This document shows positions 9,091 through 17,691 of a stretch of 64,000 bases of DNA, one piece after another. This stretch comes from an uncultured Kordiimonas sp. (lineage in GTDB: Bacteria > Pseudomonadota > Alphaproteobacteria > Sphingomonadales > Kordiimonadaceae), in contig CANNDZ010000001.1 in assembly GCA_947503575.1 (NCBI GenBank), forward strand, positions 1,364,001-1,428,000, in the 5' to 3' direction. The stretch's first letter is position 1. Each line of letters starts with the position of its first letter. Under the pieces are notes generated by a model. The model was not told the origin of the DNA. It searched no databases and was given only the letters and a program-made list of their open reading frames with translations. The position numbers and the translations under genes were made by a program.

Positions 9091-9124
9091 ATTCCGCCGC
9101 TTCGCGGTTATTCCGCCGCTTCGC
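9091..9124. repeat. 15-bp tandem-like direct repeat at a convergent gene junction
   Basis: ATTCCGCCGCTTCGC occurs at 9091-9105 and again at 9110-9124. The second copy encodes the last residues (SEAAE) and part of the stop codon of gntR; the first copy lies just past it. The spacing of 19 bp suggests a small slippage duplication. AATAA-tt-CCGC...GCGG-TTATT can also fold as a bulged hairpin between the two convergent genes. Confidence 0.6.
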
Positions 9125-9776
9125 TCTGCCGTGTCGCCATATAGCTTTTCATAAACGTGCGTTGCGCAGCAATAATGTGGGTTTTCATCACGGAACCGGC
9201 CCATGCACTGTCTTCTGATTCCAGTGCCAAAACGATGTCTCGGTGATGGTCATTGCTTTGTTGAAGTTCCTGTTTCGTATACTGGCGAGCGGTCTGGGCA
9301 ATCAGCGGTGGTTGCACGATTTGGCCTAAAGTTTCAGCGAGTGTACGGCTTTGGGCTGCATCCATCAGTGTTTGGTGAAACTGTTTGTTTTCTGTAAGAA
9401 ACAGTTCGATGTTTGGGGCGCTGCTGTCATCCAACATTTCCTGGATCGTGCTATGAATGGTGCGCAGTGTTTCAAGTTGTTGTGCGGTAATATTTGTTGC
9501 TGCCCGCTCTGCCACTAGAGATTCGAGGATAGATCGTAACTCAAAAATATCTTTGATGTCATCCACAGACCATTTGCTGACAAAAACGCCCTGATTACGG
9601 CGCGTGACAACATACCGGTCGATCGCAAGCTGACGTAGTGCGTCCCGCACGGGTGTTCGGCTTACTCCGCACAGTGTGACAAGCTCCCCTTCTTTGAGGT
9701 GCATGCCCGGCGCATAATTTCCATTCAGGATGTTTTCCCGAATGAGTGAGTATGCCTTTTCTGTCGCTTTCGACAT
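9108..9776 (-). CDS. GntR family regulator, FCD (FadR-type) subfamily
   Basis: This 222-residue regulator has an N-terminal winged helix (about residues 5-72; CGVSRTPVRDALRQLAIDRYV is the classical GntR recognition region) and a C-terminal FCD ligand-binding helical bundle with FELRSILESLVAERA, FHQTLMDAA and DHHRDIVLALE (metal/acid-binding His residues). It faces the TonB-dependent receptor gene. Two TGTATAC-type sites lie between them, one only about 7 bp upstream of its own start, so autoregulation is likely. Matching sites in the CoA-transferase/lyase promoter make it the probable local regulator of the whole 2-12.6 kb island, usually acting as a repressor relieved by a pathway acid. Confidence 0.88.
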   Translation of the reverse strand: MSKATEKAYSLIRENILNGNYAPGMHLKEGELVTLCGVSRTPVRDALRQLAIDRYVVTRRNQGVFVSKWSVDDIKDIFELRSILESLVAERAATNITAQQLETLRTIHSTIQEMLDDSSAPNIELFLTENKQFHQTLMDAAQSRTLAETLGQIVQPPLIAQTARQYTKQELQQSNDHHRDIVLALESEDSAWAGSVMKTHIIAAQRTFMKSYMATRQSEAAE

Positions 9777-9781
9777 CTAAT

Positions 9782-9823
9782 TTGTATACTCCATCGTAAA
9801 ACGCATGTCTTTAGTGTATACAA
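9782..9823. promoter_or_regulatory. Two GntR-type operator sites between gntR and the TonB receptor
   Basis: TTGTATACT (core 9783-9790) and GTGTATACAA (core 9815-9822) match the TGTATACA palindromes at 7132 and 7155. Their spacing is 32 bp, about three helical turns. The first abuts the gntR start codon. Confidence 0.65.
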
Positions 9824-9975
9824 TATTGCTAAAGATGCAATATAGTGAACCAGTTCAGAGTTATATCTACGGGAGACGATGCGCATGCTGGGGTGGCAAA
9901 TCGCATGTAAGCCACACAAAACCAACAGGGGACCCGGACGCTTATAAAGCAGTGCGCGAAATGGAGGAGGAGACT

Positions 9976-12573
9976 ATGAACTCAACAAACAGTCGCGCTC
10001 GTGCGGTTGCTGGCGTATCGACGCTTGCAATTCTGACCACTGCCTTTTTAACCAGCCCCACCCTCGCGCAGCAAGATGATGAGGACGAAGGCTTTACATT
10101 TGAAGAAATTGTTGTCACGGCCCGTCGCCGTGAAGAAAGTCTGAAAGATGTTCCGGGGACTGTCTCGGTCGTATCAGCCGCAACGATTCGTGATGCAGGC
10201 GTTGAACGCGCCGAGGACTTTATCGCCCTGACGCCAGGCGTTTCAATTGTGGATGCCGCCGAAGTTGGTGATAGCCAGGTCAATATCCGCGGGATCAACG
10301 GATCACGGGATGCAGAAAATAGCTTCGCCTTTGTCCTTGATGGCGTGCTGATGACCAACCCCGCAGCTTTTAACCGCGAGTTTACCAATCTAAGCCAGAT
10401 AGAGATATTCAAAGGTCCGCAGGGCGCCATTTATGGCCGCAATGCTGCAGCCGGCGCCATTATTGCCACAACCCGCAAACCGGGTGATGAATTTGGCATC
10501 CAGGCGGAAGGTAGCTATGGAAACAATGACAGCCTTGATTTTGCGGCGTCTATCGAAGGGCCTTTGGTAGAGGATAAGCTGGCTTTTCGTATCGGCGGGG
10601 ATTACCGCACGACGGATGGCTTTTTCCGCAACAGTTTTCAGAATGATGCAGCTATTGTTGATCGTTTTGAAGGCTTTAATCTTGATGGTCGTCTGGTCTG
10701 GACACCAACCGAGAATTTAGAAGTCGACAGCAAGGTGCGTTACGGTGAAGTGGACGCAAGTTCGATCACGTTTAATGCAACATTCCATCTGCCCAACTTT
10801 GCCGCGGGCGCGAATGCGCCACTGGCAAACGAAGATGTGAATGAGCATGACTTCGTGTTCCAGCCCAATATTGTTTCTGACAATAATCAGCAAGCATTCG
10901 AGTTTTCGAGCAAGTTCGATTACGACATGGACGGCATGACCCTGACAGGCTGGGTGCTCTATAGTGACATAGAAAATGATCTGATTGCAGACGGAACATC
11001 GGCGGCATTTGGGTTTTTCAATAATGACCCAACCTGCCAGCAGTCTACTGCCGATCTGAATGCGGCGGGTGTTACATTGCCTGCACCGCAGATTTTGGGC
11101 ACAACGCCTGTTGGCGTCATTTTCACGCCTGACTTCTCTGGCTCGTTCTTTGGGCCCTACACGCCCACGACCTGTGACGGTATTCAGGAACAGGTCCGCA
11201 ACCAGAAAGATCTGAGCTTTGAGCTGCGTCTTGCGTCTGATGATGATGAAGACTTGCGCTGGATGGCAGGCCTGTATTTCCTCGATATTGACCGTGAAGT
11301 TGGCGTTTCGTTAAATCGAGATAGCGGTGCCGCGCCAATTCGTGGGCTGGTCCAAGCAGACGGGCCAAATAAAACCGAAGCCCTTGTCTATGATGACTTC
11401 GACAGCACCGTTTATGCCGTTTTTGGTCAGGTTCAGTATGACGTCAGTGATGACATCGAGTTTTCTGCAGCCCTGCGTTACGACCGGGAAGAAAGGCAGG
11501 TATCGAACTTGGTACCCACCGATCTGACGTCGTCGGTGATTGACCTGAATTTCGATGGTGTATTCAACGATCCGCTGAATCCGGGCTTGAGCAATCTCGT
11601 AAACCCATCAGGTGTTATTGAAGACCAGGAACGCACGTTTGAACAGTTGCAGCCAAAGCTGTCTGTGACTTGGGACGTAGCAGATGAAACGACATTGTTC
11701 GCAAGCTGGGGCGTTGGCTTTAAGGCAGGTGGCTTTAACAATGCCGGCAGTGCCGCCACAGTTGACCTGTTCATCAATAACTTCATCAACAACGTGGTGT
11801 CTGACTTTGCAGACCAGATTGGTGATAGTCTGCCATCCATCGATGATAATTATCGCAAGGAAACATCCAGCGCTTTTGAAGCGGGGTTCAAGTCGCGGTT
11901 GTTTGGTGGCCGGTTAAGCCTTGAAGGCGCGGCCTATTATACCGACGTAACCGACAGCCAATTCTTTGAGTTTTATGTTGGTACATTTGGTTTATTGCGG
12001 GTTGTTTCAAACATTGACGAACTAGAGCTTTACGGCTTTGAATTTGCGGCCAATGCCCAAATGACAGACTGGTGGAACTTGTACGGCGGCGTCAGCGTAA
12101 CCGAAAGTGAAATCAAGGCAAACAACTCGCGCCCTGATACAGTTGGTAACAAGGCGCCTTATACGCCGGATTATACCCTTAATTTTGGCTCCCAATTCAC
12201 GTTTGATGTGGATCAGGATTATAGTTTGCTTGCGCGCGCTGATGTTACTGTCGTCGGGCCAACATGGTTCCATACGCAACAGGGTGGTGAAAATGCCACC
12301 ATCTTCAACCCACTGTTTGCACAGTCTATTTTTGGGCCTGACTCTGGTGCACTGGGTATTGCAGACTTTGGTAATGCACAACGTGACGCCTATACAACGC
12401 TTGATGTCCGCATGGGTATTCAAGGCGACAACTGGGCTTTGATCGGGTTTGCGCGCAACCTGACCAATACTAAAATTTTGGAAGAAGTTATCCCAGCGCC
12501 AGAGTTTGGGGGATCCTTCATCCATCCCGGTTCGCGCCGGTCATACGGTATTGAGCTAAGCTTCAATTTCTAA
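9976..12573 (+). CDS. TonB-dependent outer-membrane receptor
   Basis: This 865-residue receptor begins at the ATG at 9976, preceded by GGAGGAG; a longer upstream frame runs through the operator sites and is rejected. A signal peptide (VAGVSTLAILTTAFL...TLAQ) precedes the TonB box/plug start EEIVVTARRREESL. The plug includes VNIRGINGS and IEIFKGPQGAIYGRNAAAGAI, followed by a 22-strand beta-barrel ending in the typical aromatic terminus ELSFNF. It imports a bulky or scarce ligand across the outer membrane using the proton motive force via TonB. Its position beside gntR and the shared operator sites suggest the ligand is the substrate of the hyu/CoA-transferase pathway. A strong terminator follows. 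Confidence 0.9.
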   Translation: MNSTNSRARAVAGVSTLAILTTAFLTSPTLAQQDDEDEGFTFEEIVVTARRREESLKDVPGTVSVVSAATIRDAGVERAEDFIALTPGVSIVDAAEVGDSQVNIRGINGSRDAENSFAFVLDGVLMTNPAAFNREFTNLSQIEIFKGPQGAIYGRNAAAGAIIATTRKPGDEFGIQAEGSYGNNDSLDFAASIEGPLVEDKLAFRIGGDYRTTDGFFRNSFQNDAAIVDRFEGFNLDGRLVWTPTENLEVDSKVRYGEVDASSITFNATFHLPNFAAGANAPLANEDVNEHDFVFQPNIVSDNNQQAFEFSSKFDYDMDGMTLTGWVLYSDIENDLIADGTSAAFGFFNNDPTCQQSTADLNAAGVTLPAPQILGTTPVGVIFTPDFSGSFFGPYTPTTCDGIQEQVRNQKDLSFELRLASDDDEDLRWMAGLYFLDIDREVGVSLNRDSGAAPIRGLVQADGPNKTEALVYDDFDSTVYAVFGQVQYDVSDDIEFSAALRYDREERQVSNLVPTDLTSSVIDLNFDGVFNDPLNPGLSNLVNPSGVIEDQERTFEQLQPKLSVTWDVADETTLFASWGVGFKAGGFNNAGSAATVDLFINNFINNVVSDFADQIGDSLPSIDDNYRKETSSAFEAGFKSRLFGGRLSLEGAAYYTDVTDSQFFEFYVGTFGLLRVVSNIDELELYGFEFAANAQMTDWWNLYGGVSVTESEIKANNSRPDTVGNKAPYTPDYTLNFGSQFTFDVDQDYSLLARADVTVVGPTWFHTQQGGENATIFNPLFAQSIFGPDSGALGIADFGNAQRDAYTTLDVRMGIQGDNWALIGFARNLTNTKILEEVIPAPEFGGSFIHPGSRRSYGIELSFNF

Positions 12574-12593
12574 GCTAAGCAAAATTCAGACAA

Positions 12594-12624
12594 GAAAAAG
12601 GGCACTCCAGGGTGCCCTTTTTTG
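12594..12624. terminator. Bidirectional intrinsic terminator
   Basis: AAAAGGGCAC / GTGCCCTTTT form a 10-bp stem around TCCAGG, with A- and T-runs at both ends. It sits between the convergent TonB-receptor and Nudix genes. Confidence 0.85.
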
Positions 12625-12645
12625 GTTTTTGGAAATTGAAACAGA

Positions 12646-13314
12646 CTAACGGATGTTGCGTACTTCTTCTGGGTTGATCACACGGTACAGCATCGCCGGA
12701 CGGTGCGGCCCACTAGAGTATTTTTTGCCCGTAGCTTCAATCACGTTGAGCGAGAAAATCCATTTGCGGAAATTGCGCTTATCTCGCGGTTTATCTGTTG
12801 CCTTTTCATACACATCCTGAAGATAAGACAGTGTAAATTCTTCCGGCATCAGCTTTAACCCAATGGTTGAATAATCCATTTTCGCAGCCAGGCGTTTGCG
12901 CGCCATGTCCAGAATTTCGGCGTGATCAAATGATAGTTTGGGCAGATCATCAACAGCGAACCAATCAGCCTCGTCTGCGTCGGTTCCTGCTTTTAATTCT
13001 ACGTTGTTGCCCGGAATAAGCGCATAATAGGCCACGCTTATTACCCTTTCACGAGGGTCCCGGTCAATTTTCCCAAACGTATATAGTTGCTCCAGGTAGA
13101 CATCTGTGATGCCTGCCTCTTCCCTTAGTTCGCGGACAGCGCAAGTGTCCACACTTTCATCAATTTTAACAAAACCACCAGGCAACGCCCATTGGCCTTT
13201 GAAAGGTTCCGCTCCACGTTTAATAAGCAGCACCTTTAGTGCCCCATCCAGTACTGTCAGAATGACTATGTCAGTCGTAACAGCCGGATGGGGGTATTCA
13301 TATGTATATGTCAT
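12646..13314 (-). CDS. Nudix hydrolase with NrtR-like C-terminal winged helix
   Basis: The start is placed at the ATG at 13314 (222 residues, N-terminus MTYTYEYPHPAV) because the upstream extension is cysteine-rich and non-conserved in character. The Nudix box at about residues 46-70 is intact (GX5E, then RELREEAGI). The C-terminal ~70 residues (FTLSYLQDVYEK, KRNFRKWI, GRP-like HRPAMLYRV) match the winged-helix half of the NrtR family, which pairs an ADP-ribose-sensing Nudix domain with DNA binding to control NAD synthesis genes. NrtR proteins often have a degenerate Nudix box; here it is complete, so ADP-ribose pyrophosphatase activity is possible. No NAD genes are adjacent. Confidence 0.75.
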   Translation of the reverse strand: MTYTYEYPHPAVTTDIVILTVLDGALKVLLIKRGAEPFKGQWALPGGFVKIDESVDTCAVRELREEAGITDVYLEQLYTFGKIDRDPRERVISVAYYALIPGNNVELKAGTDADEADWFAVDDLPKLSFDHAEILDMARKRLAAKMDYSTIGLKLMPEEFTLSYLQDVYEKATDKPRDKRNFRKWIFSLNVIEATGKKYSSGPHRPAMLYRVINPEEVRNIR

Positions 13315-13524
13315 AAAGTTATACCCACAGACCCCCCAAAAAAACACTCCAGGGCTAAAAGCTGCCATACAGTTTGATGGCAGACCACATCCATTGAACT
13401 CGCCATCTAACAACTATGCCCTAGGAGTTTGTATCTTATTGTATCTATACACTATTTGCCACATTTTTTTAAAATTTTGCGACAAACTATTAGGGGTAGA
13501 TTAACGGTTTACTTAACGTTGCAA

Positions 13525-14121
13525 TCAATTTTGTTGTCTGCGTGCTGTGGCCAGCAAAGCTATGTATTTCCCGTAGTATGTTTTCTCTGCCTGAACACAA
13601 TAATTGTTGGTGGTAGCGGACGCGTCTTCAATCAATGATTGCTGCCTGGACAGGCGATACCCATACTCAAAACCATATAGATCCGCAGCGACATCCTGCA
13701 TGAGCGATGCCTGTTCGCTCTTGTTCATGGCCTCAAGCACGGCATAGTCCGGTTCTTCATAGTGGGCCAGCAGGATTTGCTGCAAATGGCGGCTGACCAA
13801 GGCATTGATAGGGGCCAGGTTAACGTTGAGGTCATGGCGTTTGCACAAACTGGAATATGCCCTGAATTCTGATGCTTCGGTAATATAATTGTATAGCTGC
13901 TGGTTTGTTCTTCTGAATTTCAGCCATAGGTCGAGTGATACCAGCCGCAGCTCTTCGGGGTTTGTCGGAATGGGTATGTTACCGCGTGTGCTGTCAATAA
14001 TCCGGGGGTCTCTGTTCGGGGTTTGCTGCGACTGACTTGTTGCCGCATCCTCAGATAGTGGTTGTGCAATAATAGCGGATGACACCAATAACGATACAGT
14101 AAAGAAGGCGGTGCGAAGCAT
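13525..14121 (-). CDS. Exported hypothetical protein
   Basis: This 198-residue protein has a clear N-terminal signal peptide (LRTAFFTVSLLVSSAIIAQ, cleavage near Ala-Gln) and a Ser/Thr/Gln-rich stretch, then a mostly helical region with two cysteines (SLCKRHDLN and NNYCVQAEK) that could form a periplasmic disulfide. I do not recognise the family. It is divergent from the signal-peptidase-like gene with about 70 bp between them and separated from the Nudix gene by about 210 bp. It is likely monocistronic and periplasmic. Confidence 0.65.
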   Translation of the reverse strand: MLRTAFFTVSLLVSSAIIAQPLSEDAATSQSQQTPNRDPRIIDSTRGNIPIPTNPEELRLVSLDLWLKFRRTNQQLYNYITEASEFRAYSSLCKRHDLNVNLAPINALVSRHLQQILLAHYEEPDYAVLEAMNKSEQASLMQDVAADLYGFEYGYRLSRQQSLIEDASATTNNYCVQAEKTYYGKYIALLATARRQQN

Positions 14122-14193
14122 GTCAAATACCCGGAAATTGATGAAAACGTTGGAAAGCTTTTATTTTTGAGAGCCTTTTGTCAATATACCCTT

Positions 14194-14712
14194 ATGAGCG
14201 GTGTTTCAAATACCATACTAATCGGCGTTTGTGTTTTTGCTGGGTTGCTATCGACTCCGGGTCGAGCATGGCAGACAAAGGACCTGTGTGTGCAAGTTGA
14301 CACAACGATTGATGGCTCCTCGCTCGAGGGACAGCTTTGGCAAGGACAGCAGATCACTGTTTTGGGTTGGGGCTGCGGTGAGCCTGAGCGGTATGATTAT
14401 GTTGTTTTTCGCACAACAGAAAGTGCAGCGCATGTGATCAAACAAGTGTGGGGAATGCCAGGGGATAATGTGAGTGTCCAGCAAAATGGCCGCTTTCTGA
14501 TCAATGGTGTGGAAGCAAAAACACCTTTTGGCAAACCCTATGTACTTTTGGGTTCAGCACGCACGCGGTTTAAAAAGCTCGAAGCCCCCCTTGAGGGGTA
14601 CCTGGTGCTTGGCCATCCGGGAAGTGTTGATTCTGCCCGGCTTGGTATCATCCAGGCGCGGAACATTTTGGGGTATGTGCCCAAGGGCACCGTGAAGGAA
14701 CCCAAGCTCTAG
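14194..14712 (+). CDS. S26 signal-peptidase-like protein
   Basis: This protein has 172 residues from the ATG at 14194; a TTG nine codons earlier is an alternative, and neither has a strong ribosome site. An N-terminal hydrophobic segment (TILIGVCVFAGLL) is followed by the S26 blocks: IDGSSLEGQLWQGQQI (catalytic Ser region, Leu in place of the usual Met), HVIKQVWGMPGDNV (general-base Lys and PGD box) and GHPGSVDSARLG (the box normally GDNR..SxDSR). Catalytic Ser and Lys appear present. It is shorter than housekeeping LepB and resembles TraF-like or orphan type I signal peptidases with a periplasmic active site. No pilus or conjugation genes are nearby, so its substrate is unknown. Confidence 0.65.
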   Translation: MSGVSNTILIGVCVFAGLLSTPGRAWQTKDLCVQVDTTIDGSSLEGQLWQGQQITVLGWGCGEPERYDYVVFRTTESAAHVIKQVWGMPGDNVSVQQNGRFLINGVEAKTPFGKPYVLLGSARTRFKKLEAPLEGYLVLGHPGSVDSARLGIIQARNILGYVPKGTVKEPKL

Positions 14713-14811
14713 GTGATGCGCCATAGCGCCCAGTTGCGACACATACGTCACGCGGCATAAGCCATGAGGCATCAACCTCTGGCACGATGGTATCCCGCTA
14801 CCGCCGCGTAG

Positions 14812-16587
14812 TTAGGCTGCCTCGGCGGCAGGTCCAACCCGCACCAGGCGACCGGGCAGGGCCCCCGTTAAAACATCATTCCTGACCACAGGCACACCGC
14901 CCACAAGTGTGGCGATATAGCCATGGGCGTTTTGCAGCAGCCTCTGGCCACCAGCAGGTAGGTCCTGAACCATACGCGGCGGGTGCAGGCGCAATTGTTC
15001 ATGGTTAATTACGTTGATGTTAGCTTTCAGCCCCACTTTAATGCGTCCGCGATCCTTGAAGCCTGCAAAGTCTGCCAGTTCTGACGTTAGTTTTTTCACC
15101 GCTGTTTCCAGGGGGATAGACCCTTTTTCGCCGCGATCCCGCGCCCAATGCAACAGCAGATAACTTGGGAAGCTGGCGTCGCAAATGGTGCCGACATGCG
15201 CACCACCATCTGAAAGCCCCATGATGGCTTGTGGATGGGTCATCATTTTGTAAACAGCGTCATAGTTTAAATCTGTGTAATTGTAGATTGGGAAATACAG
15301 GAATTCATGACCGTCTTTTTCAAGCAAAATATCATAGATTTTATCAAGCGGCGTCACGCCGCCTTCCAGCGCAGCCTTGTAAACAGATCGGTCAACTGAC
15401 TGCTCATAATCCGGGTTTTCGCCAAGCCGGAACATCTTGCAGGAGATGAAATCAATTTGTGCCAACAACATGTCGGCAATAGGCGGTATGGGGGTGCCGT
15501 CACCAGCCAGCTTTTCCATTTCTTCGCCGAGCAGCTGTGACTTAAATGCTGGATCGCGCATGATTTCCACGCGTTCAGCCAGCGGCAAGTGGCTAATTTT
15601 TTTATAACTCGGAAAGCCGATGAAAGGATGGAATGTACACTGCAGGCCCAAAATGACGCCAATCCCGCGCGGTGCAACCTGCAGGTTTACATTCACACCC
15701 CGGTTTTTGGCGTCTTCACTGCGGCTTAAAATATCCCGCCATTGTTTGGGCGCAAAGTCGCGCTGCATAAGCGACAGCGAAAAAGGACGCCCGTCCGCGC
15801 CGCTGGCAAACTGTTCCAGTAATTTCCATTCTCGGTCAAAAGCGTCTGGGTCGTCGCGTTCAAGGTCAAAATCATTGACGGCTTGCAGAATGCCGTGATC
15901 AAGGCCTCTAAAGGCTGCGGCGATGCCGGATAGTTCTTCAGCGGTTGCTTCCGAGGACGGGGTCCATTCTCCGTCAGCAGAACGGTGTACGTCAGACCGA
16001 CCCGTGGAAAAACCAACCGCCCCGGCTTTAAGGGCGGCGCGCGTCAGGTCCCGCATTTTTTCGATGTCTTCATTTGTGGCCGGTTCATTATAGACCGCAC
16101 GGTCACCCATAACGTAAACACGCAGCGGATCATGGACCACTTGTGCGGCAAAATCGATGGTGTGCGGGAAATCGATTGCCGACATATAGTCTTCAAAGCT
16201 TTCCCAGTTCCACGTAATGCCTTCCGACAGTGCTGAGCCGGGAATATCTTCCACACCCTCCATGAGCCGTACAAGCTTGTCATGGTCCGCTGGTTTCACG
16301 GGCGCAAAACCAACGCCGCAGCTACCCATCACGACCGTGGTTACGCCGTGATAGACACTGGGTTCAAATTTTTCGTCCCAGCTTACCTGGCCATCATAGT
16401 GTGTGTGCAGGTCAATAAATCCCGGTGTGATGATGGCGCCAGATGCGTCAATTACATCGGTCGCGTCGCCTTCACAGGTGCCGATTTCTGCGATGATACC
16501 CTCTTTAATGCCTACATTTGCGTGATAAGGTGATCCCCCATCTCCGTCGTAAACAAGTCCATTTTTGATCAGCAGGTCAAAAGACAT
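14812..16587 (-). CDS. N-acyl-D-amino-acid deacylase family amidohydrolase
   Basis: The start is the ATG at 16587 (591 residues), which has AAGGAGAG a few bases upstream; a longer form five codons upstream lacks this spacing. The N-terminus ([13 protein letters not shown]) is the usual amidohydrolase beta-sandwich start. His61 and His63 in DLHTHYDGQ and Cys90 in GSCGVGFAP match the metal ligands of D-aminoacylases, and the C-terminal [15 protein letters not shown] block carries the expected Asp. It should hydrolyse an N-acyl amino acid or similar amide in the cytoplasm. It lies 23 bp after a bile-acid:sodium-symporter-type gene on the same strand, so the pair may import and hydrolyse a conjugated acid. 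Confidence 0.82.
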   Translation of the reverse strand: MSFDLLIKNGLVYDGDGGSPYHANVGIKEGIIAEIGTCEGDATDVIDASGAIITPGFIDLHTHYDGQVSWDEKFEPSVYHGVTTVVMGSCGVGFAPVKPADHDKLVRLMEGVEDIPGSALSEGITWNWESFEDYMSAIDFPHTIDFAAQVVHDPLRVYVMGDRAVYNEPATNEDIEKMRDLTRAALKAGAVGFSTGRSDVHRSADGEWTPSSEATAEELSGIAAAFRGLDHGILQAVNDFDLERDDPDAFDREWKLLEQFASGADGRPFSLSLMQRDFAPKQWRDILSRSEDAKNRGVNVNLQVAPRGIGVILGLQCTFHPFIGFPSYKKISHLPLAERVEIMRDPAFKSQLLGEEMEKLAGDGTPIPPIADMLLAQIDFISCKMFRLGENPDYEQSVDRSVYKAALEGGVTPLDKIYDILLEKDGHEFLYFPIYNYTDLNYDAVYKMMTHPQAIMGLSDGGAHVGTICDASFPSYLLLHWARDRGEKGSIPLETAVKKLTSELADFAGFKDRGRIKVGLKANINVINHEQLRLHPPRMVQDLPAGGQRLLQNAHGYIATLVGGVPVVRNDVLTGALPGRLVRVGPAAEAA

Positions 16588-16610
16588 GTGTCTCTCCTTC
16601 AAGATGATAT

Positions 16611-17531
16611 CTACCGCATGGGAAGCGGGGCAAACTTACGAAATATGCTGGCCAGTGTGAAGCCACCAATCAAATGCCATATGCTCCATGTGCCGACCAG
16701 TATGGCAGCTTCGCCCAGTCCGCCCAATTGGGTCATAACGATAATAAGGCCCAGTCCGGCGTTTTGAATGCCAACTTCAAACACCAATGCGCGGGTTTTA
16801 CGGCGATCTTTCAATAACAAACGCCCCACAATGCCACCGGTCAGGAAGGCAAGGCCATTGTGCAGCGCAACGATGGGAGTCATTTGCATCCCGTGGGACA
16901 CCACGACATCATAATTTGTAATCAGGCCAGCAACGATCAAGCCGATCAAAATCAGGAGAGCGACAGGCATAAACCTTGTGTGGAGTTTCACTGCCAGTTC
17001 TGGTCGCGCCCACGCCGTCCAAATCCCAATGGCCAGCGGAATAACCAGAATGATTGTTGTGTTCTTGATAAATTCGGCGCGGTCGATGTTGATTTCATCA
17101 ATCAATGCATTGGCTGGGCCGTGCCACGATACCCAAAACAGGATAGCGATTGGCAGTAACAGGGCTGAAAACACAGATGACAACATCGTTAGCGCCACAG
17201 AGTAAGCAGAGTCACCCCCCGCAATTTTGGTAATGAGGTTTGACATGGCACCGCCCGGGCAGCAGGCAACAATGATCATGCCCAGCGCAATGCCCGCGGG
17301 AAGCGAAAGGGCTTTGACCAGTAACAGCGTCACCAGCGGCAGTGCGATAACCTGCGCGCAAAACCCCACCAGCATGGATGCCGGGTGCGACCGCACAAAA
17401 CCAAAGTCATGGGGCCGCAGTCCAAGCGCTACAGTCAGCATAGTGAAGGCAAGCGACGCCGACAAAACAACTTGTGTCACTGGGTCAACAGCAATGGAAA
17501 CGGCAGCAGCGGCGCCTGCAGTGTCGGTCAT
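16611..17531 (-). CDS. Bile acid:sodium symporter (BASS) family transporter
   Basis: This ~306-residue membrane protein has about ten hydrophobic helices. The conserved ACCPGGAMSNLITKIAGGDSAYSVALTML region corresponds to the crossover and sodium-binding segment of BASS proteins, and GIQNAGLGLIIV is a second family block. The start is the second of two adjacent ATGs, which has better spacing from GGGGAGAG. BASS members carry organic anions with Na+. The gene sits directly before the deacylase and probably forms an operon with it, suggesting an N-acylated or conjugated carboxylate as substrate (inference). Confidence 0.85.
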   Translation of the reverse strand: MTDTAGAAAAVSIAVDPVTQVVLSASLAFTMLTVALGLRPHDFGFVRSHPASMLVGFCAQVIALPLVTLLLVKALSLPAGIALGMIIVACCPGGAMSNLITKIAGGDSAYSVALTMLSSVFSALLLPIAILFWVSWHGPANALIDEINIDRAEFIKNTTIILVIPLAIGIWTAWARPELAVKLHTRFMPVALLILIGLIVAGLITNYDVVVSHGMQMTPIVALHNGLAFLTGGIVGRLLLKDRRKTRALVFEVGIQNAGLGLIIVMTQLGGLGEAAILVGTWSIWHLIGGFTLASIFRKFAPLPMR

Positions 17532-17641
17532 CATTCTCTCCCCAGAGTGGGCAGACTAAGCGATAATGGTGCCCATTAACAAGCGTATTTCCTGCCAAAA
17601 AGTATCCTTGTGACGCCGTTCCGGATAGGCCATAAAAAGAC

Positions 17642-17649
17642 TGTATACA
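17642..17649. promoter_or_regulatory. Possible isolated GTATAC site upstream of exported amidohydrolase
   Basis: CTGTATACAT lies about 45 bp before the start at 17692 and shares the TGTATACA core with the four sites in the GntR island. It is single, not paired, and an 8-bp match can occur by chance. Confidence 0.3.
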
Positions 17650-17691
17650 TGTCCCTTGCGCGGACAATATTTCAATATCAACGAGGTCACC

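Noticed and set aside
9805-9975. Upstream extension of the first TonB receptor
   Set aside because: It covers GntR-type operator sites and lacks a ribosome site; the ATG at 9976 has GGAGGAG and leads directly into a signal peptide.
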